Assembly (NCBI GenBank): GCA_006226375.1
Contig: SBHC01000018.1
Coordinates: forward strand, 62,001-126,000
DNA: 64,000 nt
Source: Deltaproteobacteria bacterium
GTDB lineage: Bacteria; Myxococcota_C; UBA6777
Direction of reading: 5' to 3'
This document shows positions 1-7,824 of this stretch, piece after piece. The notes under the pieces are model-generated. The model ran no database searches and had not been told where the DNA came from. It worked only from the letters and a program-made list of their open reading frames with translations. Both the position numbers and the translations under genes were made by a program. The first letter of the stretch is position 1; every line of letters begins with the position of its first letter.

Positions 1-67
1 TGGAAAAGAAGGAGAGGGAGATGATAGGTCAGTCATTGAAGTGTTAAGACTCGGAATTTAGAAGGCT

Positions 68-209
68 ACGGAATACATTCCATGGTTAGAGAGAGATACG
101 CTTTCCACGCTCCACCACGGAATAAATTCCATGGTTAGAGAGAGATACGCTTCCCACGCTCCACCACGGAATAAATTCCATGGTTAGAGAGAGATACGCT
201 TTCCACGCT
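68..209. repeat. 49-bp tandem repeat, three copies
   Basis: Three near-identical head-to-tail copies begin at 68, 117 and 166 (period 49). Each contains a short inverted repeat, GGAATAAATTCC (GGAATACATTCC in the first copy), then CATGGTTAGAGAGAGATACGC. The third copy runs into the 3' end of the neighbouring minus-strand gene and supplies its last codons and TAA stop. The copies differ at only a few bases, so the expansion is recent or kept homogeneous. No spacers or CRISPR-like organisation are present. The sequence to the left (1-67) holds nothing I recognise. Confidence 0.9.
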
Positions 210-1185
210 TTTTGTTGCGTTTGATTTGGTAGAGTTGTTCGCAGCCCCAGGCCTGGTAGTCATTGTGAAGAACCTTGCGCATCTTTTGTAGGTAGTCGAT
301 TTGCATGGTCAGCAAGGACGAGGTGGCCAGAATGAAGAACTCTTGGTTCTGAAGGACCTTTTGTCGTCGGTGTGTGAGAAATTCAAACACCGCGCTCCAG
401 AACGCTGGCAAGTCGTTGCGACGAAGCAAAGTGCGGCTCTTTTTCCAGAGAGAGCCCAGCTGCTTGTGGCGGGACCGAATGAATGGGTGATCTGGGTGAC
501 AGCGGTTGCCCATGGGATCGCGCAGCTTGGGAGACGACAAGTAACAAGCGTTCTTCAAGAACGGTCCAGGGTTCAGCTTGAATTGGATGACTTGAAGCAA
601 CCGAGCCATGTCGTCGTTCAGCTGCAACTGGAATGGCGAAGGTTGTGGGATGTTACCTGTGCCACTGGAAACAAGCTGGTTGGTGAGCTTGAGGCCAACG
701 GGCATCACCACCTGAAGCCAGGGAATCTTCAACGAACGGGAGAGTCCATACGAGCTCAACGTGAACAGCGCATCCGAGACGATGTAACTGATCCGTGTGA
801 TCTTTTGTTCGTATTTGTTCTTCTTGTAGGTTTTTTTCAGCAGCGCGATGTAACGCTTGAGTCGCAGGGTTCGCAGATCCAGCGCAACGATTCGGCTTTC
901 ACGTACGGCCAGAGAGAGTGTCCCTTTGGTATCAGCCAAAGCGCGGGGTTTGGGCTTCTTCAATCGACAAAAGGTGACCAGGTTGTTGCGCAGCTTGTAA
1001 TGACGCTCGCGCTTCTCCTGAAAGAACTTCTTCCACTTCATTCTCAAGCGAGTTGTTGGTTTTTGCTTGATCTTGTTGGTGGGAAGAAAGATGGAGTCCA
1101 TCGGACCAGCGGCTAGCGCCTGACCGTTCGCACCCAAGACAGATGCTGTGATGAAAAACAAAGATGATAGCAGTGTTAGCCTCAT
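184..1185 (-). CDS. Secreted protein of unknown function
   Basis: About 333 residues. I chose the ATG at 1185 because GAGGAG lies 8 nt upstream; a longer reading would use a TTG at 1200. The N-terminus is a typical signal peptide (hydrophobic residues 4-20, then ANGQALAAG), so the product is probably exported. The mature part is rich in Lys and Arg, with no repeat, lipobox or second membrane segment apparent. I recognise no domain. The stop codon lies inside the third copy of the 49-bp repeat, so the C-terminal residues may have been altered when the repeat expanded. The gene stands alone; 400 bp without a gene separate it from the next one. Confidence 0.7.
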   Translation of the reverse strand: MRLTLLSSLFFITASVLGANGQALAAGPMDSIFLPTNKIKQKPTTRLRMKWKKFFQEKRERHYKLRNNLVTFCRLKKPKPRALADTKGTLSLAVRESRIVALDLRTLRLKRYIALLKKTYKKNKYEQKITRISYIVSDALFTLSSYGLSRSLKIPWLQVVMPVGLKLTNQLVSSGTGNIPQPSPFQLQLNDDMARLLQVIQFKLNPGPFLKNACYLSSPKLRDPMGNRCHPDHPFIRSRHKQLGSLWKKSRTLLRRNDLPAFWSAVFEFLTHRRQKVLQNQEFFILATSSLLTMQIDYLQKMRKVLHNDYQAWGCEQLYQIKRNKKRGKRISL

Positions 1186-1587
1186 GGCGATTCTCCTCAA
1201 CTCTACAACTTTTCACTTCCAACCTTAACCATGTTGTTCCAACGAAGCAACCTACCATGCGGTTTGGTCGGGACTCACAACGTATACAAAACAATCGCCT
1301 TGCGAAGAGCAAAGACACACCCCAGTGGAACCCCAAGGGTCTCCCCATTCGCCGTCTGATCGTCGTCTTTTTTTGTTTGTGCATGTTCTTTGTGCGAAGC
1401 ACATGCCGAAATATGTGATTAAGCTAACATAGAACAATTGCAGCGGGTTGAGTGAGAGGAGTGTCGGCTGAACAAACCGGCTTTGAAGGATCTGAGGAAC
1501 AAAGGTCGCACGACGGTGGGGTATGCGTTCCCCAAAGTGTGAACTGGATTCTTCCTCCATTTTTGTCTTGGAATGGAGCGGGTTGGA
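1186..1587. other. Intergenic region, no supported gene
   Basis: About 400 bp between two minus-strand genes. Short open frames here lack ribosome sites and recognisable products. The only structure noticed is a small hairpin at 1391-1403 (TGTGC-GAA-GCACA) nested in a wider GCATGT/ACATGC pairing. It has no T-run in a terminator position. The region must hold the promoter of the 184-1185 gene, but I could not pick one with confidence. Confidence 0.5.
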
Positions 1588-3999
1588 TCACGAAGATTTT
1601 GTTGGTGACGCTCGGAAGGCCCCAAGCAGAGCCAGTCCGTAGCAACTCATCGCGATCAAAAAGACATTTTGGAAGCCCACCCAGGCCGCGAGACCCAGCG
1701 CGGCAACCGAGGCGACGACACTGCTCGCGCCGTTGATCCCCCAAGCCCAAGGAATGCTCGATGCGGCGGTGCGCTGCAAATGAAGTACACCCAAAGGCAG
1801 CGGCATCCCCATCAAAATGCCAAGAGGAGCAAGGAGAAGCAAAGAGAGAAGGATTCGGAAGGGGAGAACCCAACTTGTGGTCCACGCCAAGAGTGGATCG
1901 AGAAACAGATAAAAAAGGAACAAACCACCCATCAGTCTCATGAGAAATGTGCGGCTGGCTTGACCTGGATCTGCGTCAGGAGTGGACCACCTCGCTGTCC
2001 AAAGGCTTCCCACACCGCTGTAAAACAGGATGGACGCGAGCACGACAGTCAGCGCATAGGTCGGGTGCCCCAGCCACAACGTCAGCCGCTGGATGAGAGG
2101 GATCTCGATCAACATAAAGCCCAAGCCAATGCCGAGGAAATACAGCAGAGAAGAGCCAGGCAGCATCGCGACGTCCGGTCTGCGGAGCTTGTGCCAGACC
2201 AGCGGACCACCTACCAAAAGCAACAACAACGCTGTCACGACTCCCAAAGAGATCAACAGGTTAATCAGGGCAGCGTCTTCTTCCCAAAGGGTGTTCTTCC
2301 AAAAGGTGAGCACGTCGCTCCATCGCACGGTGTAGAGAAAGAATGGACGATCGTCAGTCGCTGCCGAGATGTCATAAGCGTGGTTCTTTACGGTTTCATC
2401 AGGCTTTTGGAAGTAGGACGTAAAGCTCTTTAAGTTTCCAGCAGCGCCGGGTATGTAGAACGGGGCGTACTGCCACAGCGATGAGAGTGACATCAAACGA
2501 TTGCGCTGCACAAAAGAGAGAGGGGACTTTGAGATTAAGATGGTGGCAAATTGGGTTTTGGAGTCCCATGGATTTGCTATCACTGCGACATGATCCTTGA
2601 GGGACGCGATGCCTCGTTGTCGTGCGGCCTTCTCACAGGTTCGGATCCAGCGGAGGGGAATCGCATTTTTGTTAATGTCCCACAGCGAAACAGAGAGAAT
2701 TCCGTTCTTGGTCAGCCGATCGAGGTAGAGGCCACAGGCTTCTGCTGTGTACAGGCTGTGTTCTGCCAGGTTCATCGCGCCCGAGCTATGCGCCGCCCAC
2801 GTCGCGACGGAGTTGGCCAGGATGATATCAAACGTTTGATCCAGGCCTTGAAGCACGCCGCGTCCATCGCCGACCCAAACCTTCACCTTGGGATGGTTGT
2901 ACAGATTGCCAATGAACGAACGGAGCTTCCCAAGGGCTAAATCGTTGACCAGGATAGGGTTGATCTCAATTCCTGTGACATGGCTGGGGTCAAACAACAT
3001 CGCGCTGAGGATATCTTTGCCTCCACCGGGTCCTATCACCAGCACCTTTGACTTTCTTGGGAGCAGATGGAAGCCAAGGTTTGAGACCAACTCTTCCAGG
3101 AACTTTACCTTTTGTAGATCGCCGTCAAACTTCACAAAGGGTGCATACGCGTTGATATCGAGGAGCGCAAAGACGTGCTCAGGGAGCAAGCCTTTCCAAC
3201 GCTCCTGACGCGCTGTGGACAGACCCCGGTACCATTTCTGGTCGTTGAGAAGGACCACCCGAGAGAAGGCGTTCCACTTCTTGTACAGAACTTTGGCTTT
3301 GGCTTTTCCAGGCTCGTCCGTGTCAACCTGGATGGCAAAGCGATCTGTGTTGTGATGGTAGACTCCCAGACCCAAAACCAGCCCGGCAGAGACGAGCGCG
3401 GCCCACTGCCAGCCCTGGCGGCCAGCCCGGCGGGAGTCCAATGCCGTGACAGCCAGGACAAACGCTCCGCAACACAACAAGGAGGTCGGACCACCCAGCG
3501 CTTCCATTACGGGGACCAGCAACAGCGCGCCCAAGGCTGCACCAATCAAGTCCCAGGCGTACAAAGCCGAAGCGTTGGCCTGGTAGGTTCGGAACCAGGA
3601 CGCGACAACCACACCCCCCGCCAAGAACGGGATCAAGCAGGCAACGCTGACCGCCACAAAGATCCAGAAGAAGGGACCCGACCAGAGATTGCTAAGATGC
3701 TTGTGGTTGAAATGAAGCAGCCCCAACAACACAGGAATCCAGCCGATGCCCAAGCCTGTGAGCCACATCCAACCCTGCGGTCCGCGCTCAATGGTGCGTG
3801 GAAACAAGTACACCCAAACGCCGCCCACGCCCATTCCCAACATCGCTAAGGACACCGCAAAGAACGCCGTGTGGTAGTAGAAGAATACAGAGAGAACGCG
3901 GGTTAAGCATAGCTCAGACAGCAACAAACCCAACGAAAAACCAAACACCAGAATGCCCTGCTTGGCACTCCAAGAGGAAGCAGAGGACGAAGTCTCCAT
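1588..3999 (-). CDS. Membrane-bound spermidine-synthase-like protein
   Basis: About 803 residues from the ATG at 3999 (AGGA 7 nt upstream); an upstream ATG at 4077 would add 26 non-hydrophobic residues and has no ribosome site. The architecture is a cluster of N-terminal transmembrane helices (about 15-215), a cytosolic Rossmann domain of the spermidine synthase/SAM-methyltransferase type (motif VIGPGGGKD near residue 325, then GIEINP and GDGRG), and a second membrane block in the last 200 residues. This matches the large fused MFS/spermidine-synthase-like family found in many bacteria. The usual acidic catalytic stretch after the nucleotide-binding strands is replaced by ILANS, so aminopropyl transfer is not assured. 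The substrate is unknown. The gene appears monocistronic and divergent from a kinase gene. Confidence 0.8.
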   Translation of the reverse strand: METSSSASSWSAKQGILVFGFSLGLLLSELCLTRVLSVFFYYHTAFFAVSLAMLGMGVGGVWVYLFPRTIERGPQGWMWLTGLGIGWIPVLLGLLHFNHKHLSNLWSGPFFWIFVAVSVACLIPFLAGGVVVASWFRTYQANASALYAWDLIGAALGALLLVPVMEALGGPTSLLCCGAFVLAVTALDSRRAGRQGWQWAALVSAGLVLGLGVYHHNTDRFAIQVDTDEPGKAKAKVLYKKWNAFSRVVLLNDQKWYRGLSTARQERWKGLLPEHVFALLDINAYAPFVKFDGDLQKVKFLEELVSNLGFHLLPRKSKVLVIGPGGGKDILSAMLFDPSHVTGIEINPILVNDLALGKLRSFIGNLYNHPKVKVWVGDGRGVLQGLDQTFDIILANSVATWAAHSSGAMNLAEHSLYTAEACGLYLDRLTKNGILSVSLWDINKNAIPLRWIRTCEKAARQRGIASLKDHVAVIANPWDSKTQFATILISKSPLSFVQRNRLMSLSSLWQYAPFYIPGAAGNLKSFTSYFQKPDETVKNHAYDISAATDDRPFFLYTVRWSDVLTFWKNTLWEEDAALINLLISLGVVTALLLLLVGGPLVWHKLRRPDVAMLPGSSLLYFLGIGLGFMLIEIPLIQRLTLWLGHPTYALTVVLASILFYSGVGSLWTARWSTPDADPGQASRTFLMRLMGGLFLFYLFLDPLLAWTTSWVLPFRILLSLLLLAPLGILMGMPLPLGVLHLQRTAASSIPWAWGINGASSVVASVAALGLAAWVGFQNVFLIAMSCYGLALLGAFRASPTKSS

Positions 4000-4147
4000 T
4001 GTGTTGTCCTGTCTTGAGGGAGAGACATGGGAAAGCAAGGTTTGGAAATGAAACAGGCTCTTACGTGGAGTGACCATCTCATTTCGGGTGTATGGGATAC
4101 CATTCCTCTGGGTGCTTGTCCAACCGGTTAGACCTAAGTCCGTTTGG

Positions 4148-4176
4148 TTGCGTTGGAAACCTCAATCGAGTATGAT
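4148..4176 (+). promoter_or_regulatory. Possible housekeeping promoter for the PEGA kinase
   Basis: TTGCGT (4148-4153) is followed after 17 bp by TATGAT (4171-4176), a good -10 with a weak -35. It lies about 130 bp upstream of the preferred kinase start at 4307. Called by eye. Confidence 0.35.
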
Positions 4177-4306
4177 AGCCGCGGAAAGATGTGTCCCAAA
4201 GTTTGCTGTTCCGCCATAAAATCGCCATCATACTGCAATGGCCTCCTCATGCTATGGGCAGCAAACACAGCGGATAGAAGACGACAACAAGGGAAGTTAC
4301 GACACC

Positions 4307-6136
4307 ATGCAGCAGGTTCCTGGAGCCCCCAAACCCCCAGGCGGTCCCTCAAACGGGCAATCCCAACAAGGAGCAGTCTCATCGCAGCCAGCCGCTCCTC
4401 AACGAAGCTCTGCAGCTCAGATCTCAACGTCCACCAATCAACTGGTCCAGTCGCTGGAAGGGGCTTGTGTCGGGAACTATCGGTTGATGAAGCGGATCGG
4501 TGGTGGAGGCTTTGGCGACGTCTACCGCGCAGAACACATCGAATTGGGCAACCCGTTTGCGATCAAGGTGCTGCACAAACGCTACGCAAGCGATCCTTCA
4601 TTTGTGGAGCGATTCCGCACAGAAGCGATGGTGCTCGCCGGCTTGCAACATGAAAATGTAGTCAGCGTTGTCGACTTTGGGCAGCATCCTGACATCGGCT
4701 TCTACTTGGTGATGGAGTGGCTGGAAGGCCGCACCCTGCATCGCGTGTGGCGGCGCAAGCGAAACTTCCCTCTGTCCCAAATTTATGCGCTCTTCTCACA
4801 GCTTTTGGATGCTCTCGAACAAGCTCACCAGCGGGGCATTGTTCACCGCGACATGAAGCCCGAAAACCTGATGCTCACCAAGGGGTCGCGGGGCCGAACC
4901 ATCCTCAAAATTGTGGACTTTGGTATCGCCACACTGGTGCGAGGCAAGGAGCAGGGCTCCGACTCTTTGGCCAAAGAAGGTCTTGTGGTGGGGACGCCTT
5001 ACTACATGTCGCCAGAGCAGGCGGCGGGGCGTCATCATGAGGTTGACGGTCGCACCGACATCTACGCTTGTGGCGTGATCTTGTTTGAGATTCTCACGGG
5101 CCGCCGGTTGTATCCGACCAAGAAGCCCAAAGAAATCATCCATCATCAAATCCACACGCCGCCGCCCAAGCTGGAGTCCATTCCAGGCAAGCTCTACTCC
5201 CCTTTGTTGCAGGCCGTGTTGGATCGGGCGCTGGCTAAGACTCCTGGTTATCGCTACCCCAACGCCGCAGAGATGTTTGCCGAGCTTGAGTTTGCGATGA
5301 AGGCCGAAGGTGTAGAGCCTGACGAAGAAGGCATCGACTCCAGCCAGGCTCGCAGTCACAACCCGGCCTCATTGACCAACCTGCTCGATCTGGCGATGGG
5401 CAACGAGGCTCTTGCTGCAGAGGCAGCCGTCGACGAAAAAGAAAGCCTGAGCACTGGCGCGGGCTACCGGGGGCAAAAGGCCAACTCGGCCGAGATCGTC
5501 TTGGATGATGACGAGCTGGATGATCTGCTCATTTCGTCCACTTCGACGTCCAAGTCGTCCTGGTACATTGGTGGCGGGGCAGTCCTTGTGATGTTGGTCC
5601 TTCTTCTCCTTGGTTTGCAAGCCTGGGGACCTGGACCCAAGAAAACCAACGCTGGGACCAAAACCCTCGCGTTGCCTCCTGTGCTCCGTCCGCCAACTTC
5701 TCCTGAACCAAGGAAAACGGACAAGCCCGCTCAACCCATCAAGCCTCCTGTTGTTCGCGACAAAGACGACAATGACGATGATGACGATGACAAGCCGACC
5801 CCACGTCGGGTGGTACGGAAGAAGCGTCGCGTGGTACGCAAACGACGTCGCCGTCGCAGACGAAGAGTTCGCCGTCGCCGTCGTAGAAGGAAGGTGGTGC
5901 GCCGCAGAGTCCGTCGTGTACGTCGTGTGCGGCTTGTTGTGAAGACCATGCCACCTCTGGCCAAGGTTTACGTGAACAAGAGGTTGCGCGGGACCACACC
6001 AACAACCATCCGTCTTCCCCAAGGGAAACGCTATCTTATTCAGATCAAACTCAAAGGTTTTGTGACCCAAACCTTCCAGTGGAACGGTCGGCGCAACCTG
6101 ACCAAGAAAATCAAGCTGATCGAAGATCTCTTCTAG
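4307..6136 (+). CDS. Ser/Thr protein kinase with PEGA-like C-terminal domain
   Basis: About 609 residues from the ATG at 4307 (AAGGGAAG upstream); an ATG at 4238 would add 23 residues without a ribosome site. After a Pro/Gln/Ser-rich leader comes a complete Hanks-type kinase domain: glycine loop GGGGFGDVY (about 65), AIKVL lysine, catalytic HRDMKPEN (about 179), DFG (about 203) and a GTPYYMSPEQ activation segment. One transmembrane helix lies near 418-438. Outside it come a Pro-rich stretch, an acidic run (DDNDDDDDDK), about 45 residues dominated by Arg, and a terminal module (TMPPLAKVYVN...GTTP) with PEGA features. The likely role is a membrane receptor kinase sensing the envelope and phosphorylating cytoplasmic proteins. 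Unlike the other three kinases here it has no zinc ribbon and no TPR partner gene alongside. Confidence 0.92.
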   Translation: MQQVPGAPKPPGGPSNGQSQQGAVSSQPAAPQRSSAAQISTSTNQLVQSLEGACVGNYRLMKRIGGGGFGDVYRAEHIELGNPFAIKVLHKRYASDPSFVERFRTEAMVLAGLQHENVVSVVDFGQHPDIGFYLVMEWLEGRTLHRVWRRKRNFPLSQIYALFSQLLDALEQAHQRGIVHRDMKPENLMLTKGSRGRTILKIVDFGIATLVRGKEQGSDSLAKEGLVVGTPYYMSPEQAAGRHHEVDGRTDIYACGVILFEILTGRRLYPTKKPKEIIHHQIHTPPPKLESIPGKLYSPLLQAVLDRALAKTPGYRYPNAAEMFAELEFAMKAEGVEPDEEGIDSSQARSHNPASLTNLLDLAMGNEALAAEAAVDEKESLSTGAGYRGQKANSAEIVLDDDELDDLLISSTSTSKSSWYIGGGAVLVMLVLLLLGLQAWGPGPKKTNAGTKTLALPPVLRPPTSPEPRKTDKPAQPIKPPVVRDKDDNDDDDDDKPTPRRVVRKKRRVVRKRRRRRRRRVRRRRRRRKVVRRRVRRVRRVRLVVKTMPPLAKVYVNKRLRGTTPTTIRLPQGKRYLIQIKLKGFVTQTFQWNGRRNLTKKIKLIEDLF

Positions 6137-6189
6137 TCCTTTTCAACTCTCTTCTCCCAACTTTTTCTAGTTTTTTACAAACGAGCGAG

Positions 6190-6210
6190 TCCTTGTTTTC
6201 CAAGGATTTC
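6190..6210 (+). terminator. Possible weak terminator
   Basis: A six-base-pair hairpin TCCTTG-TTTTC-CAAGGA (6190-6206) is followed by TTTCG, about 50 bp after the kinase stop. The T-run is short, so termination efficiency is doubtful. Confidence 0.25.
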
Positions 6211-6326
6211 GACCTGGCGCTCTACATTCTCCTCCACGCAAATGGACTTTTTGCAAAGACAATTCTGGACCCCTGCGTCTTTAGAAAGGGAACAATACAA
6301 GGCGTCTAACAAGGGAGAAGAAGAGT

Positions 6327-7748
6327 ATGAGCAGATGGATTCGTATGGTTGTTGGTTTTGGTGTTTTGGCGATATGGATCGCTCCAACCGCTGCAGAAGC
6401 AGGTTGGACTGGGTGGTTCAGCGACGAAAATCGAAACTTCGTGTCTTGCCCCAGAAATCAATACGCGAATGGATTCCAATGCAGCGGGAAATATTGTGAC
6501 AATCGAAGGTTGCATTGCACAGGAAGCATCGCTTTTGCCGAGATCAAGGATCATCAGGGTTTTGTTACGGATGAACAAGGCAACCGCTCCAGAGGGTTTG
6601 GAGCCTGCCCCGACGGCTGGTACTTGGTAGGAATTCTTTGCACAGGACGATACTGCGACAACCAACATTTTCGATGTGCGAGGCGAATTAGCTCGTACCA
6701 AAGGAAGCATGTCGGGTGTTCTTGGACCCAATGGTTTTCCGAGGAAACTCGACCCAATGCTGCAGCCTGTCCAGCAGGAAAACACATCGTTGGGTTGGGA
6801 TGTTCTGGACGATACTGCGACAACATCCGCCTTTACTGTTGCAGTCCTCCACCTTCTGCGTCGTGCGGTAGCGGGTACTATGTGAACTCTTCAGGTTCTT
6901 GCTCACGTTGCTCTGCTGGAACCTACAAGAGCGGAACTAACGGAGCGACGTCGTGCAGTCGATGTCCCGCGGGCCGGTATTCCTCGTCGGGAGCATCATC
7001 CTGTTCTACCTGTCGGGCAGGCACATACTCCTCATCAGGAGCGTCTTCCTGCTCTACCTGCTCGGCAGGGACTTACTCTTCGTCAGGTGCTTCGTCGTGC
7101 AGCCGGTGCTCTGCGGGAACCTACTCTTCGTCGGGAGCTTCGTCATGCAGCCGGTGCTCGGGAGGAAGCTACTCTTCGTCAGGAGCTTCGTCGTGCAGCC
7201 GGTGCGGAGCAGGGACATACTCCTCATCAGGAGCTTCGTCGTGTAGCCGGTGCTCTGCTGGAACTTATGCAGCAGGCTTAGGTAACTCTTCCTGCCGTAC
7301 ATGCTCAGCTGGGACCTATTCGTCCAGTGGAGCGACGTCGTGCAATCGTTGCCCGGCAGGGACCTATTCGTCGTCAGGAGCTTCGTCATGCAGCAAGTGT
7401 GCAGCTGGCTCCTACTCCAATTCAGGAGCTTCGTCCTGCTTCCAGTGTCGAGCGGGTACCTACCCAGACCCTGCCTTGAAGTCTTGTATCTCTCCCAGAA
7501 CCTGCATTCGCTTTAAGCTGTATTCCAACGGACGAGTTTACGTCAATCCTTACGAGAAGGGGTGGAAGTCGTCCTGGTGCAACGTTGAGACACCTCAACA
7601 GCGCGTCTCTTGCCGCGGTCGGACGCTCCGAGGTCTTGAGGCATACCTTCCCAAAGGAAAAACCAACCCCTGTGAGTTTTCTTGGAAACGAAGCGGACGA
7701 AGGTTTGCAGACGGTGGTGTTCTCTGGAGCATCGAGCTGATTCGCTAA
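6327..7748 (+). CDS. Secreted Cys-rich repeat protein
   Basis: 473 residues; ATG at 6327 preceded by AGGGAGAAG. A signal peptide (about 1-26, ending TAAEAG) indicates export. Residues about 27-185 hold three copies of a motif of the form CPxGxxxxGxxCxGRYCDNxxLxC, the first and third preceded by GWTGWFS or SWTQWFS. Residues about 192-386 consist of twelve 16-residue repeats of the form CSRCSAGTYSSSGASS, like the ephrin-receptor/GCC2-GCC3 type Cys repeats of extracellular proteins. A C-terminal region of about 80 residues has four Cys and no family I recognise. All parts are disulphide-type, consistent with an extracellular or surface protein. Binding partner unknown. The gene is monocistronic and convergent with the hydrolase pseudogene. 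Confidence 0.85.
   Translation: MSRWIRMVVGFGVLAIWIAPTAAEAGWTGWFSDENRNFVSCPRNQYANGFQCSGKYCDNRRLHCTGSIAFAEIKDHQGFVTDEQGNRSRGFGACPDGWYLVGILCTGRYCDNQHFRCARRISSYQRKHVGCSWTQWFSEETRPNAAACPAGKHIVGLGCSGRYCDNIRLYCCSPPPSASCGSGYYVNSSGSCSRCSAGTYKSGTNGATSCSRCPAGRYSSSGASSCSTCRAGTYSSSGASSCSTCSAGTYSSSGASSCSRCSAGTYSSSGASSCSRCSGGSYSSSGASSCSRCGAGTYSSSGASSCSRCSAGTYAAGLGNSSCRTCSAGTYSSSGATSCNRCPAGTYSSSGASSCSKCAAGSYSNSGASSCFQCRAGTYPDPALKSCISPRTCIRFKLYSNGRVYVNPYEKGWKSSWCNVETPQQRVSCRGRTLRGLEAYLPKGKTNPCEFSWKRSGRRFADGGVLWSIELIR
6900..7485 (+). repeat. Twelve 48-bp coding repeats
   Basis: In-frame repeats of 48 bp, one internally 51 bp, encoding the CxxCxAGTYSSSGASS unit. Several adjacent copies are nearly identical at the DNA level, so copy number may vary between strains by recombination. 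Confidence 0.85.
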
Positions 7749-7824
7749 GACTTCCAGGACGTCTCATGCCTTGGGCGCCTTCTCGCGAGGTTGTGGGTGG
7801 AGAGGCTTTAAGGGGAGAGGCTCT

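Noticed and set aside
68-209. Possible CRISPR-like array
   Set aside because: The copies are directly adjacent with a 49-bp period and no unique spacers; no cas gene is present.
301-1116. Long plus-strand frame antisense to the first gene
   Set aside because: The minus-strand frame has a proper ribosome site and signal peptide; the antisense frame has neither.
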